NCBI GenBank assembly: GCA_041168165.1
Contig: JBEELK010000190.1
Span: forward strand, 1-33,871
From: SXPK01 sp041168165
GTDB lineage: Bacteria > Planctomycetota > UBA1135 > UBA2386
Direction of reading: 5' to 3'
DNA: 33,871 nucleotides
The notes under the pieces are model-generated. The model saw only the letters and a program-made list of their open reading frames with translations. It did not search any database and had not been told where the DNA came from. Shown one piece after another: positions 17,230 to 24,638 of this stretch. A program made the translations under genes and the position numbers. Each line of letters starts with the position of its first letter. The stretch's first letter is position 1.

Positions 17230-18177
17230 ATGGCATCACGACGAAAGGCATGGGTTCTGGCTGCATGGCCCGGAATGGCGGGGGTAGGCCAGATTGCGTG
17301 CTCCTACTTACGCGACCATCTGGAGATGACGCCGTTGGTCGAGTTCGGGGCCAATGGATGGTTCGAGCCCGAATCGGTCCGTGTCGAGCGCGGGCTCGTG
17401 CTGCCTTCGCGCCGTCCACGCAGCTTTGTTTCACTGTGGTCGGCATCGAAGGGCGATCGAGACGTTCTGCTCGTTCAAGGCGAACAGCAGCCGACCTTCG
17501 ATTCGATGCGTTATGCGCGCGCAGTTCTCGATGCCTGCAGCGCGCGCGACATCGAGCGTGTGATCACCTTCGCTGCGATTGCGACGGCGATGGATCCGCG
17601 TGATCCGGCTCGCGTCTTTGCAGCGAGCACGTCGCAGGCGTTGCTCGACGAAGCGCTCGACATCACTGGCGTGTCGGTTCTCGATGATGCCGAGGTGTCA
17701 GGCATGAATGGCCAGTTTCTGTGCGCTGCCCGGGAGCGCGACATCAAGGCCATCGGATTGCTCGGTGAGGTGCCCTACTTCGCGAGTGGCGTGCCCAATC
17801 CCAAAGCATCCGCTGCCGCGCTCCGCGTGGCGCTTCAGATGCTCGGCGTGGAGCTGTCGTTGGATGGGCTTCTGGATCAGGCTCGGCGCCTCGAGGCGTG
17901 GATCGTTCGCCAATTGCCCTCCCCGATGACAGACGACACCAAGCACGAAGGGGGCGAAGGCAAGCCGCTCCTCGGCGAAAGCCAGGAGGCTGGAGTGTCC
18001 GACGCCGCGCGCGAAGCGGAGCGCACAGCGGATCTCATCCAACGCATCGAGTTGCTGTTCCAATTGGCAGAGCAGGATCGTGGGAAAGCAAAGGAGCTCA
18101 AAGCCGAGCTCGATCGGCATGGCTTGTTTCACGACTACGAGGACCGGTTCCTCGATCTGTTCCGCAGTGGCAGCTGA
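17230..18177 (+). CDS. PAC2 family protein (proteasome-assembly-chaperone-like)
   Basis: A 315-residue soluble protein. The ATG at 17230 is chosen (GGAG box ~10 bp upstream; the family usually starts just before the AWPGM motif). PAC2 signatures appear in order: AWPGMAGVGQIACSYL (12-27), DVLLVQGEQQP (78-88), ITFAAIATAMDPRDP (112-126), SGMNGQFLCAARERDIKAIGLLGEVPYF split over 157-184, and PNPKASAAALRVALQMLGVE. After ~residue 230 an acidic linker leads to a helical tail (~260-312). Bacterial and archaeal PAC2 proteins share the fold of eukaryotic proteasome assembly chaperones, but their role is unknown. It lies 9 bp before a HAD-ATPase fusion gene, an apparent two-gene operon. No proteasome genes are in the window. 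Confidence 0.88.
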   Translation: MASRRKAWVLAAWPGMAGVGQIACSYLRDHLEMTPLVEFGANGWFEPESVRVERGLVLPSRRPRSFVSLWSASKGDRDVLLVQGEQQPTFDSMRYARAVLDACSARDIERVITFAAIATAMDPRDPARVFAASTSQALLDEALDITGVSVLDDAEVSGMNGQFLCAARERDIKAIGLLGEVPYFASGVPNPKASAAALRVALQMLGVELSLDGLLDQARRLEAWIVRQLPSPMTDDTKHEGGEGKPLLGESQEAGVSDAAREAERTADLIQRIELLFQLAEQDRGKAKELKAELDRHGLFHDYEDRFLDLFRSGS

Positions 18178-18186
18178 ACGAGGCCC

Positions 18187-19926
18187 ATGAAGCTTCGTGT
18201 GCTAGCGCTGGACTACGACGGCACGATCGCGACGAACGGATCGCTGCACGCCGAGGTTCGCGCTGCTATCCATGACGTGCGCGGTCGTGGCGTGGTTGTG
18301 GTGCTCGCGACCGGACGAGTGCTGGCGGATCTGCGCGCGCTGATCGGCGACCTGTCGATGTTCGATGCCGTGGTCGCGGAGAATGGCGCAGTGCTGCACC
18401 TTCCACGCGCGGAGCGCACGCTTGCGCTCGCGAGTGCGCCGCACGAAGGGATGCTCTCCCTGCTGCGTGCGCGCGGCATGCAGCCTCGATCCGGTAGTTG
18501 CGTGGTGGAGTTGCCCGCAGTCGATGCGCATGCAGCGCTCGAGATCGTGCGTGCGCTGCAGCTGCCTCTCGCCCTCGTCTTCAACCGCGATCGGCTCATG
18601 TTGCTGCCGCAAGCGGTGAGCAAGGCAACTGGCTTGCGCGAGGCGATGCGCTTGTTGCGTCTCTCGGTGCACAACGCGGTCGCGGTGGGCGATGCAGAGA
18701 ACGACCACGAACTGTTGCTGGCGTGCGAGTTCGGCTACGCGGTGGCGTGGGGTAGCGCAGCTCTGCAGGCCGCTTCGGACGGCCTCGTGGTCGGCGACGG
18801 TCCAGCCGCGATCGCGGGCTGGATCCGGCGCATCACTGCCACAGGTTCGATTCACTCCGCTTCGACAGGGCGCCGCCGCATCGTGATCGGTCGCCACGAG
18901 GACGGCTCACTCGCGGCTCTTCCTGCACGGGGCCAGAACATCCTGATCGCCGGCGGCGTCGGTTCGGGCAAGTCGTCGCTCGCGGGGTTGCTGTGCGAAC
19001 GTTGGCTCGCGCATCGCTACACCCTTTGCTTGTTCGACGCCGAGGGCGACTACGGTGAACTTGAGTCGCTGCCCGGCGTGCTGCTGCTCGGCGCTGATGG
19101 CCGCATGCCCGAGGTCGCGGACCTTGTGCGAGCGATGCGCCACGCAGATGTCAGCGTGGTGGTGGATCTCGTGCGGCTGTCGCTCGACGACAAACGTCGG
19201 TTCGTGCAGCGAGCGCTACCGGCGCTGTTTGCCATGCGTCGCGACTGCGGGTTGCCGCATCGCATCGTTCTCGACGAGGCACACTACTTCCTATGTGCGG
19301 GCTCGTGCGAAGCAGAGCTCGTGGCTCCAGACTCCGGGATCCTGCTCGTGTCCTACCGTGTGCGCGATCTCGATCCTCGTGTGCTCGCGGTGATGGAGTC
19401 CGTTCTGTCGACGCGCGACGCTGACCCGGAATCTGCTCACATGCTTCGTGCGCTCTGCAATGGCCGCGGCGAGGACTCCGAGTGGGCGGCCATCCTCGCT
19501 GCGATCCCGCCGGATGGAGCTGTTCTGCTGCCAGGAAGGGACGAACCCGTGCGCGATCCGCGACCGTTCCGTGCGTCGATTCGGCAGACGCAGCACGTGC
19601 GGCACAGGCACAAGTACCTCGACGTGCCTATCCGAGCGGGTCGCGAGTTCCGGTTCGTGTTCGTCGATGGTGGGACAGGTCCTGTCGCGCGGTCCTTGCA
19701 AGAGCTTGTCGATGTCCTGGGCGCTGAGTCCACCGAACGCATTGCCCAGCACATACGGCGAGGCGACCTCTCGCGATGGATCCGCGAAGTGCAAAGTGAC
19801 GAGACGCTGGCCGCCTCCGTCGCCGCGCAAGAGGCCCGTTGGCGCATCGACCAGTCGGTCGACTTCAACGGCAGCGTGATCCACGCAGTGCGCGGCCGTT
19901 ATCAGGTGGCGGATGATCTCGCATGA
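18187..19926 (+). CDS. HAD phosphatase fused to HerA/FtsK-like ATPase
   Basis: A 579-residue two-domain protein. Residues 1-215 are a Cof-type (IIB) HAD hydrolase with all four motifs: DYDGT (Asp9, Asp11), ATGR (Thr42), Lys146 and GDAENDHELL (Asp169, Asp173). Residues ~228-440 form a P-loop ATPase: Walker A GGVGSGKSS (256-264), AEGDYGE (285-291), Walker B and helicase-like IVLDEAHYF (360-368). The C-terminal ~140 residues are helical and not recognised. The ATPase resembles the HerA/DUF87 group of pumping ATPases. Reaction and substrate are unknown; HAD IIB enzymes usually remove phosphate from sugar phosphates. GAGG box before ATG 18187. It follows PAC2 by 9 bp. All catalytic residues are intact, so both activities may be live. 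Confidence 0.85.
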   Translation: MKLRVLALDYDGTIATNGSLHAEVRAAIHDVRGRGVVVVLATGRVLADLRALIGDLSMFDAVVAENGAVLHLPRAERTLALASAPHEGMLSLLRARGMQPRSGSCVVELPAVDAHAALEIVRALQLPLALVFNRDRLMLLPQAVSKATGLREAMRLLRLSVHNAVAVGDAENDHELLLACEFGYAVAWGSAALQAASDGLVVGDGPAAIAGWIRRITATGSIHSASTGRRRIVIGRHEDGSLAALPARGQNILIAGGVGSGKSSLAGLLCERWLAHRYTLCLFDAEGDYGELESLPGVLLLGADGRMPEVADLVRAMRHADVSVVVDLVRLSLDDKRRFVQRALPALFAMRRDCGLPHRIVLDEAHYFLCAGSCEAELVAPDSGILLVSYRVRDLDPRVLAVMESVLSTRDADPESAHMLRALCNGRGEDSEWAAILAAIPPDGAVLLPGRDEPVRDPRPFRASIRQTQHVRHRHKYLDVPIRAGREFRFVFVDGGTGPVARSLQELVDVLGAESTERIAQHIRRGDLSRWIREVQSDETLAASVAAQEARWRIDQSVDFNGSVIHAVRGRYQVADDLA

Positions 19927-20007
19927 CCTGTGTTGCGGGTCTGCTGTGAGTGCCAGCGGTAGATGTCCGTCCATCGTGCAACGTTTGCTTCGCAGCGAGG
20001 CACGGCC

Positions 20008-20017
20008 TTCTACGAAG
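20008..20017 (+). promoter_or_regulatory. Candidate shared upstream element, copy 1
   Basis: TTCTACGAAG lies 84 bp before the CBS start at 20092. The same 10-mer stands 81 bp before the response regulator start at 33108, and both copies are followed by CAG and TGG at the same spacing. It holds a small inverted repeat, TTC-TAC-GAA. The surrounding 165 bp (19927-20091) have no other gene. Confidence 0.25.
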
Positions 20018-20091
20018 TACAGTGCATGGCCTTCCCAAGACATGCGAGGGACAAAGATGGCATACGGAGATGGCTAAAAAAGGAGCGAGCG

Positions 20092-20598
20092 ATGCTGATT
20101 GCGAAGATGTGTGTTCAAGGCGTTTCGACCGCGTTGCCGGACACGAATGTCTCGACCTGCGTTCGTCGGATGCGTGACGATCATGTGGGGTCAGTGATCG
20201 TGGTCGACTCTGCGCGTCGTCCCGTTGGCATCGTGACGGATCGAGATTTGGTCCTACGCGTGCTGGAGCCGGGGCTCGATCCCAAGAGCGTGCCTGTCGA
20301 GCGCGTGATGACGCGCTGCCCTCGCACCATGCCGCGCACGGCCTCCACGCTCGAAGCGCTGCAAGTCATGCGAGAACTGGGCGTCCGCCGCCTTCCTGTC
20401 GTTGGGGACCGCGGCGAACTCGTGGGCATCATCAGCGTCGACGACTTGCTGCAGCACGTCGCCGAGGAACTCGGAAGCCTCAGCCTTGTGCTCGCGCACA
20501 GTGTCGGCGGGGCCGGACTGCCGGTGCGAATGGGCGAGGGGCGCGCAAAGACCTCGACGCAGCCGATCTCGCGTGCCGCTGGGGAAGCAGAGTGCTGA
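20092..20598 (+). CDS. Two-CBS-domain protein (second copy)
   Basis: A 168-residue soluble protein. The ATG at 20092 is decided by a good AAGGAG box 6-7 bp upstream; in-frame upstream codons encode an unlikely extension. The CBS pair spans ~8-58 and ~68-125, with GSVIVVDSARRPVGIVTDRD (33-52) and GVRRLPVVGDRGELVGIISV (97-116). The Asp in TDRD is typical of adenosine-phosphate binding. A tail of ~40 residues (after VAEELG) is basic and unstructured. The gene is 165 bp after the HAD-ATPase gene and 107 bp before a DUF6781-like gene. It is a paralogue of the CBS genes at 16513 and 23173 and probably senses cellular energy state; its partner is unknown. Confidence 0.87.
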   Translation: MLIAKMCVQGVSTALPDTNVSTCVRRMRDDHVGSVIVVDSARRPVGIVTDRDLVLRVLEPGLDPKSVPVERVMTRCPRTMPRTASTLEALQVMRELGVRRLPVVGDRGELVGIISVDDLLQHVAEELGSLSLVLAHSVGGAGLPVRMGEGRAKTSTQPISRAAGEAEC

Positions 20599-20705
20599 TG
20601 AGTTAGTCCCTTGCTCCTTTGCCCTTGTGCGCATGGCGCGGAGGGCATGAAGCAGCACAGTGCATCGGTCGCAGCCGTTGTCTTGCAGCTAGCGAATCCA
20701 ATCTG

Positions 20706-21356
20706 ATGCACACCCAACACAGCAGTGATGAGCAGTTCCGACGCGACGTCGAAGCGGTCCTTCGCATCGGACGCGCCGTGCGTCACGGAGTCGGCAACGC
20801 AACAACGGCTGCCGTGCACGCTGCGACGGGCTCCGGCCAAGCGTTGCGCGAAGTCGTCAGCGCCGGCATTCAGGGCGCAGCGGACGGACTTGCAGGTTCG
20901 AAGGATCCTGGGGATCCGTTCCGCCAAGCGGTGGAAGGCATCTCCGATGGGCTCGTCGCGTCCGCTCAGGCTGTGCAGTGGACCGTGCGCGAGGCCGCGG
21001 CGCGTTCCCAAACCTACGCGCGCGAGGATCTCGATCGCATCGCGAGTGAGTTCGGCACGCTGGCCACGATGTTTGTCGAGGGCGTCGTGCGCGGCATGCG
21101 CGCGAGCGGCAAACACGCCGAGGACGTGACGGCTCTCGTTCGCGATCACGCGCATACCACGTTGCGGCGTGCATGGCCCGCGTTTGCAGTTGCTGCATCG
21201 ACCGCGCGCCGTGATCCCTTAGAACTCAGCATCGCTGCAACGGAGGCTGGCGTTCGCGTCGTCAGCTTCACCAAAGGCGCGCTGCAGGTCGCGCTCGGGG
21301 AGCGGCTCAAGAAACTCGGTCTCGTGCTCACGCAGGGGCGCAACGAAGCGATCTGA
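20706..21356 (+). CDS. Helical protein resembling DUF6781
   Basis: A 216-residue, almost fully alpha-helical, Ala-rich protein without signal peptide or clear membrane segment. The middle part (for example AVEGISDGLVASAQAVQWTV, REDLDRIASEFGTLATMFVE) recalls, from memory, the DUF6781 family found in stress-type gene clusters; this match was not checked. Amphipathic helices could bind membranes or form a bundle. ATG 20706 has no visible ribosome-binding site; there are two in-frame starts nearby that would add a basic tail. Its stop is 4 bp before the UbiB-like kinase gene, which suggests coupled translation and a joint role. Function unknown. Confidence 0.7.
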   Translation: MHTQHSSDEQFRRDVEAVLRIGRAVRHGVGNATTAAVHAATGSGQALREVVSAGIQGAADGLAGSKDPGDPFRQAVEGISDGLVASAQAVQWTVREAAARSQTYAREDLDRIASEFGTLATMFVEGVVRGMRASGKHAEDVTALVRDHAHTTLRRAWPAFAVAASTARRDPLELSIAATEAGVRVVSFTKGALQVALGERLKKLGLVLTQGRNEAI

Positions 21357-21360
21357 TCCC

Positions 21361-23022
21361 ATGCGCGTCGATGCGGTCTCCAGCCTGCGCGCGAACGCGC
21401 GGCGAGTCCGCGAGATCGTGGCTGTGCTCGCCAAGTATGGCCTTGCCGAGGGGCTGCGGTGGCTCGATGTCGACTTCGTGCAAGACCGGCTGCGCAGCGT
21501 CGATGGCGACCGGTTGCGCGAGCAGCCCTTCGCCGCGCGCGTGCGGCTCGCGCTCACGGAGCTTGGCTGCTCGTTCCAGAAGCTGGGACAGACGCTCGGC
21601 ACGCGGCCCGATCTCTGCGGCGACGAGTTGGCGAGCGAGCTCGCGAAGCTGCAGGTGCACACCGTTGCCGATGGCCCCGCAGAAGTCGCGCGGCGCATCG
21701 AAGAGGAGCTTGGCGCAAAGCCGAGCGAGCTCTTTGCCGAGTTCGATCTGACACCGCTTGCGTCGGCATCGATCGCGCAGGTGCACGCGGCGCGAACGCA
21801 CGACGGCGAGGAAGTGGTGGTCAAGCTCGTCCGATCCGGCGTCGAGGCGCAGGCCCGCGTCGATCTCGACATCCTTGCGGCGGCGGCGCGCATCGCCGAG
21901 TTGCGGTCGCCATCGCTGCGCGCGTGGCAGCCGACGTTGGTGGCGCGGCAGCTGCGCCGCTCGCTATTGCGCGAACTGGACCTTCAGCAAGAGCGCGCCA
22001 ACATGGAGCGCTTCGCCGCAGCGTTTGCGCAGGATCCGACCGTGCGCTTCCCGCGCGCAAAGGAAGGCCTGTGCTCGCGGGGAGCGTTGACGATGCAACG
22101 CTTTCGCGGCACGCCGATCTCCGACACGCCTGCGCTGCGCGAACGCGGCGCGGACCAGCGCGCGATTGCGCGCATCGGCGCGCAAGCTTGGCTCGAGATG
22201 GTGTTCCGCGATGGGTTCTTCCACGCGGATCCTCATCCAGGGAATCTGCTGTGGCTCGAGGACGGCGCGTTAGGGATCCTCGATTGCGGGATGGCAGCTC
22301 GAATCGATCCGTTGCTGCGCGAGCAACTCGAAGACCTGATGTTGTTCGCCGTCGATCGACGCTCTTCGGAGCTTGCCGATTGCGTGCTGCAGATGTGTCG
22401 CGGCGCGGAGCGCGCGGATCGCGACGCTCTCGGCGCGGACCTTGCGGACATCCTCGACGACCACCTCGACACGCCGCTGCAGCGAGTGGAGATCGGAGAG
22501 TTCCTCGGCGCCGTGTTCTCCGTGCTGCATCGCCATCGACTCGCGTTGCCTGCTTCGCTCGCGATGTTGCTGCGCACGATCGTCGTGCTCGAGGGGTCGT
22601 CGCGCATGCTGGACCGCAGCTTCAGCCTTGCGCAGATCGCCGCGCCTGTGTGTCGCCGTGCCGTGCGCAAGCGATGGGCTCCTCGCCGCGTCGCGGCTCG
22701 CGTGGTGCGTGCGTCGCGCGAATGGGAGCGCCTCGCCATCGCGTTTCCGGGCGGGCTGCGTCGCACGGTGGATCGCATGGCCCAGGGCTCGTTCCGCGTG
22801 CGCCTCGAACATCGCCATCTCGACGACAGCGTCAATCGCCTCACGCTCGGCATCCTGACCGCCGCGCTCGTGCTCGCGTCCGCGTCCTTGTGGTCTAGCT
22901 CCGCGCCGCCGCGCATCGGCGACGTGTCTGCGCTCGGCCTCGCCGGATTCTTCGCCGCTGCAATGCTCGGGATCCGGCTCTGGCGGTCTTCACGTCGCGC
23001 GCTGTCCGATCGCGGCGATTGA
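21361..23022 (+). CDS. UbiB/ABC1 family atypical kinase
   Basis: A 553-residue protein with the family features in order: the KxGQ motif as QKLGQTLGTRPDL (73-85), the Ala-rich loop PLASASIAQVHAA (132-144), the ATP-site lysine Lys155 (VVVKLVR), a Glu-rich helix ELDLQQERANME (205-216), the catalytic loop HADPHPGN (288-295) and the metal site LDCGMA (307-312). Cys309 replaces the usual Phe of the DFG-like site. Two membrane helices close the protein (~500-545). Family members act as ATPase/kinase-like factors in coenzyme Q or lipid biology; no quinone genes are nearby, so the target is open. It starts 4 bp after the DUF6781-like gene. Confidence 0.9.
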   Translation: MRVDAVSSLRANARRVREIVAVLAKYGLAEGLRWLDVDFVQDRLRSVDGDRLREQPFAARVRLALTELGCSFQKLGQTLGTRPDLCGDELASELAKLQVHTVADGPAEVARRIEEELGAKPSELFAEFDLTPLASASIAQVHAARTHDGEEVVVKLVRSGVEAQARVDLDILAAAARIAELRSPSLRAWQPTLVARQLRRSLLRELDLQQERANMERFAAAFAQDPTVRFPRAKEGLCSRGALTMQRFRGTPISDTPALRERGADQRAIARIGAQAWLEMVFRDGFFHADPHPGNLLWLEDGALGILDCGMAARIDPLLREQLEDLMLFAVDRRSSELADCVLQMCRGAERADRDALGADLADILDDHLDTPLQRVEIGEFLGAVFSVLHRHRLALPASLAMLLRTIVVLEGSSRMLDRSFSLAQIAAPVCRRAVRKRWAPRRVAARVVRASREWERLAIAFPGGLRRTVDRMAQGSFRVRLEHRHLDDSVNRLTLGILTAALVLASASLWSSSAPPRIGDVSALGLAGFFAAAMLGIRLWRSSRRALSDRGD

Positions 23023-23054
23023 TCGTCGCTGCCCTGGCGCGAGGGCGAACGCGC

Positions 23055-23064
23055 GCTGCGCAGC
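23055..23064. repeat. Perfect 10-bp palindrome upstream of the third CBS gene
   Basis: GCTGCGCAGC is a perfect palindrome 109 bp before the start at 23173, in a 150-bp gap (23023-23172). It may be an operator, or chance in GC-rich DNA. The same gap also holds CTTCGTA (23088-23094), the reverse complement of part of the TTCTACGAAG element, 85 bp before the start. Confidence 0.2.
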
Positions 23065-23172
23065 ACGTTCGGTGGATGGGGTCTCTCCTTCGTATCCACA
23101 CGCTGCGTTCTTTGCGGTCGATTGCGTGCGTGGCAAGGGCGCGATGGGCGCGTCCGCCAAGGAGAACGATCC

Positions 23173-23673
23173 ATGCGAGTGCGCGAACTGATGACTTCCC
23201 CCGTTGCGTCCTGCCGTCCACAGGACTCCCTCGAACACGCGGCGAAGCTCCTGTGGGAGCACGACTGCGGTGTGCTTCCAGTTGTCGACACCACGGGCGC
23301 AGTCGGCGCGACGATCACGGACCGCGACATCTGCATGGGCGCCTACACGCGCGGCAAGCGGCTCTCGGAGATCCGCGTCCGCGAATCGATGTCCCACGAC
23401 ATTGCCGTGTGCCGCGCGGATGAGGACGTGGCGCGCGCAGCCGACGCGATGCGCAAGGCCAAGGTGCGTCGCCTTCCTGTTGTCGATGACGCCGGCAAGC
23501 TCGTCGGAATCTTGTCGATGAATGACATCGCCCGTTCTGCGTCGCACGACGCATCGATGGGCCGCGAATTGGTGCAGACCATGGCGTCGGTTTGCGCAGC
23601 ACATCCAAAGCGCGCAACCGTGCCGGCTGCGAAGGCCGGCGCCGCAGCGCTTGCTTCTAGTCAAAGGTCCTGA
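23173..23673 (+). CDS. Two-CBS-domain protein (third copy)
   Basis: A 166-residue soluble protein. ATG 23173 is set by an AAGGAGA box ~8 bp upstream. The CBS pair covers ~1-58 and ~66-125: CGVLPVVDTTGAVGATITDR (32-51) and KVRRLPVVDDAGKLVGILSM (97-116). The N-terminus MRVRELMTSPVASC is the standard start of such proteins. A low-complexity Ala/Lys tail follows. It precedes the nucleotidyltransferase gene by 9 bp and the PCMT fusion gene follows that by 8 bp, so the three form a compact operon. Its coding DNA resembles that of the CBS gene at 20092 around the second domain, fitting paralogy. Confidence 0.88.
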   Translation: MRVRELMTSPVASCRPQDSLEHAAKLLWEHDCGVLPVVDTTGAVGATITDRDICMGAYTRGKRLSEIRVRESMSHDIAVCRADEDVARAADAMRKAKVRRLPVVDDAGKLVGILSMNDIARSASHDASMGRELVQTMASVCAAHPKRATVPAAKAGAAALASSQRS

Positions 23674-23682
23674 GGAACAGCC

Positions 23683-24630
23683 ATGTTCGATGATCGACGC
23701 AGTGGGAAATTTGCGCTCGTGCTTGCCGCTGGTAGCGGCAACCGACTCGCGTCCTTGACGACGACGAGTGGTGGAGTGCGTGTGCCCAAGCAGTACTGCT
23801 CCTTGTTCGGCGGGCGCTCACTGCTCGGCGACGCTGTCGCGCGGGCTGAGTTGCTGTCGGCTCGCGAGAACGTCGTCGTGGTTGTGGCTCGCGACCACGC
23901 GAGGTGGTGGGAGCGCGAGTTCGATGGCAGCAACGTCCGCGTCGTCGTGCAGCCATGCGACAAGGGAACCGCCGCGGGGGTGCTCCTCGGCCTGCGCACG
24001 ATCGAGTCCATCGACCCTCAGGCGCACGTGACGATGCTGCCCGCAGACCACTTCGTGGCGGACGAGGGTGCGCTTGCTGCAGCGTTGCTCGCAGCGCAGG
24101 CGCGCTCGCGTTCAGGGCGACCTGTGCTCGTCGGCATGGCAGCGGACTCTCCCGATCCGGAGTACGGCTACATCGTCCCCGTGCGCTCGTCGACGCCGAC
24201 GATGGGCGTGTCTTCGTTCGTGGAGAAGCCTACGGCCACCGAAGCCGCCGCATTGCTGCGAGTCGGAGCGGTGTGGAACACGATGCTGCTCGCGTCGCCG
24301 TTGGCGTCGTTGTTGCAGCTGTACGAGCGCCGCTTGCCGCGCATGCACGCCGCGTTCCGTTGGGCGCGGCCAGAAGAGGGACCGTCGCGGGCGGAGTCGC
24401 TCTACTCGATGGTGGAGTCAGCGGATTTCTCGCGCGACGTGCTGCAGGGGTCGGAGCCGTTCCTCGATTTGCGCGTTGCTCCGCCGTGCGGATGGACCGA
24501 CCTCGGCACGCCGGGCCGCGTGCGCGCTTGCGTGCAGCGCCTTCGCACTCGCTACGTCACGTCTGCGTGCAGGCTGCCTGCAGTTCTCGACCTCGCCGCG
24601 GCCGCGGAGTCCGCGACAGCATCCGTGTGA
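23683..24630 (+). CDS. Sugar-1-phosphate nucleotidyltransferase, mannose-1-phosphate guanylyltransferase-like
   Basis: A 315-residue cytoplasmic enzyme that should join a nucleoside triphosphate and a sugar 1-phosphate to make a nucleotide sugar. The nucleotide-binding signature LAAGSGNRL (14-22) with PKQY (35-38), the QPCDKGTAAGV stretch (90-100), the metal-binding LPADHF (119-124), then EYGYIVP and FVEKP all fit the mannose-1-phosphate guanylyltransferase type. It lacks the C-terminal isomerase domain of long ManC proteins. GAGGA box ~6 bp before ATG 23683. No polysaccharide genes surround it, so its product (GDP-mannose by family) may feed a storage or protective polymer; this is inference. 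Confidence 0.82.
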   Translation: MFDDRRSGKFALVLAAGSGNRLASLTTTSGGVRVPKQYCSLFGGRSLLGDAVARAELLSARENVVVVVARDHARWWEREFDGSNVRVVVQPCDKGTAAGVLLGLRTIESIDPQAHVTMLPADHFVADEGALAAALLAAQARSRSGRPVLVGMAADSPDPEYGYIVPVRSSTPTMGVSSFVEKPTATEAAALLRVGAVWNTMLLASPLASLLQLYERRLPRMHAAFRWARPEEGPSRAESLYSMVESADFSRDVLQGSEPFLDLRVAPPCGWTDLGTPGRVRACVQRLRTRYVTSACRLPAVLDLAAAAESATASV

Positions 24631-24638
24631 GGGACGTC

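Noticed and set aside
17230..19926. Antiphage defence system based on the HerA-like ATPase
   Set aside because: Known HerA defence systems pair with nuclease, Sir2 or DUF4297-type partners; here the partner is PAC2, the fusion carries a HAD domain, and neighbours are stress genes with no phage or defence genes.
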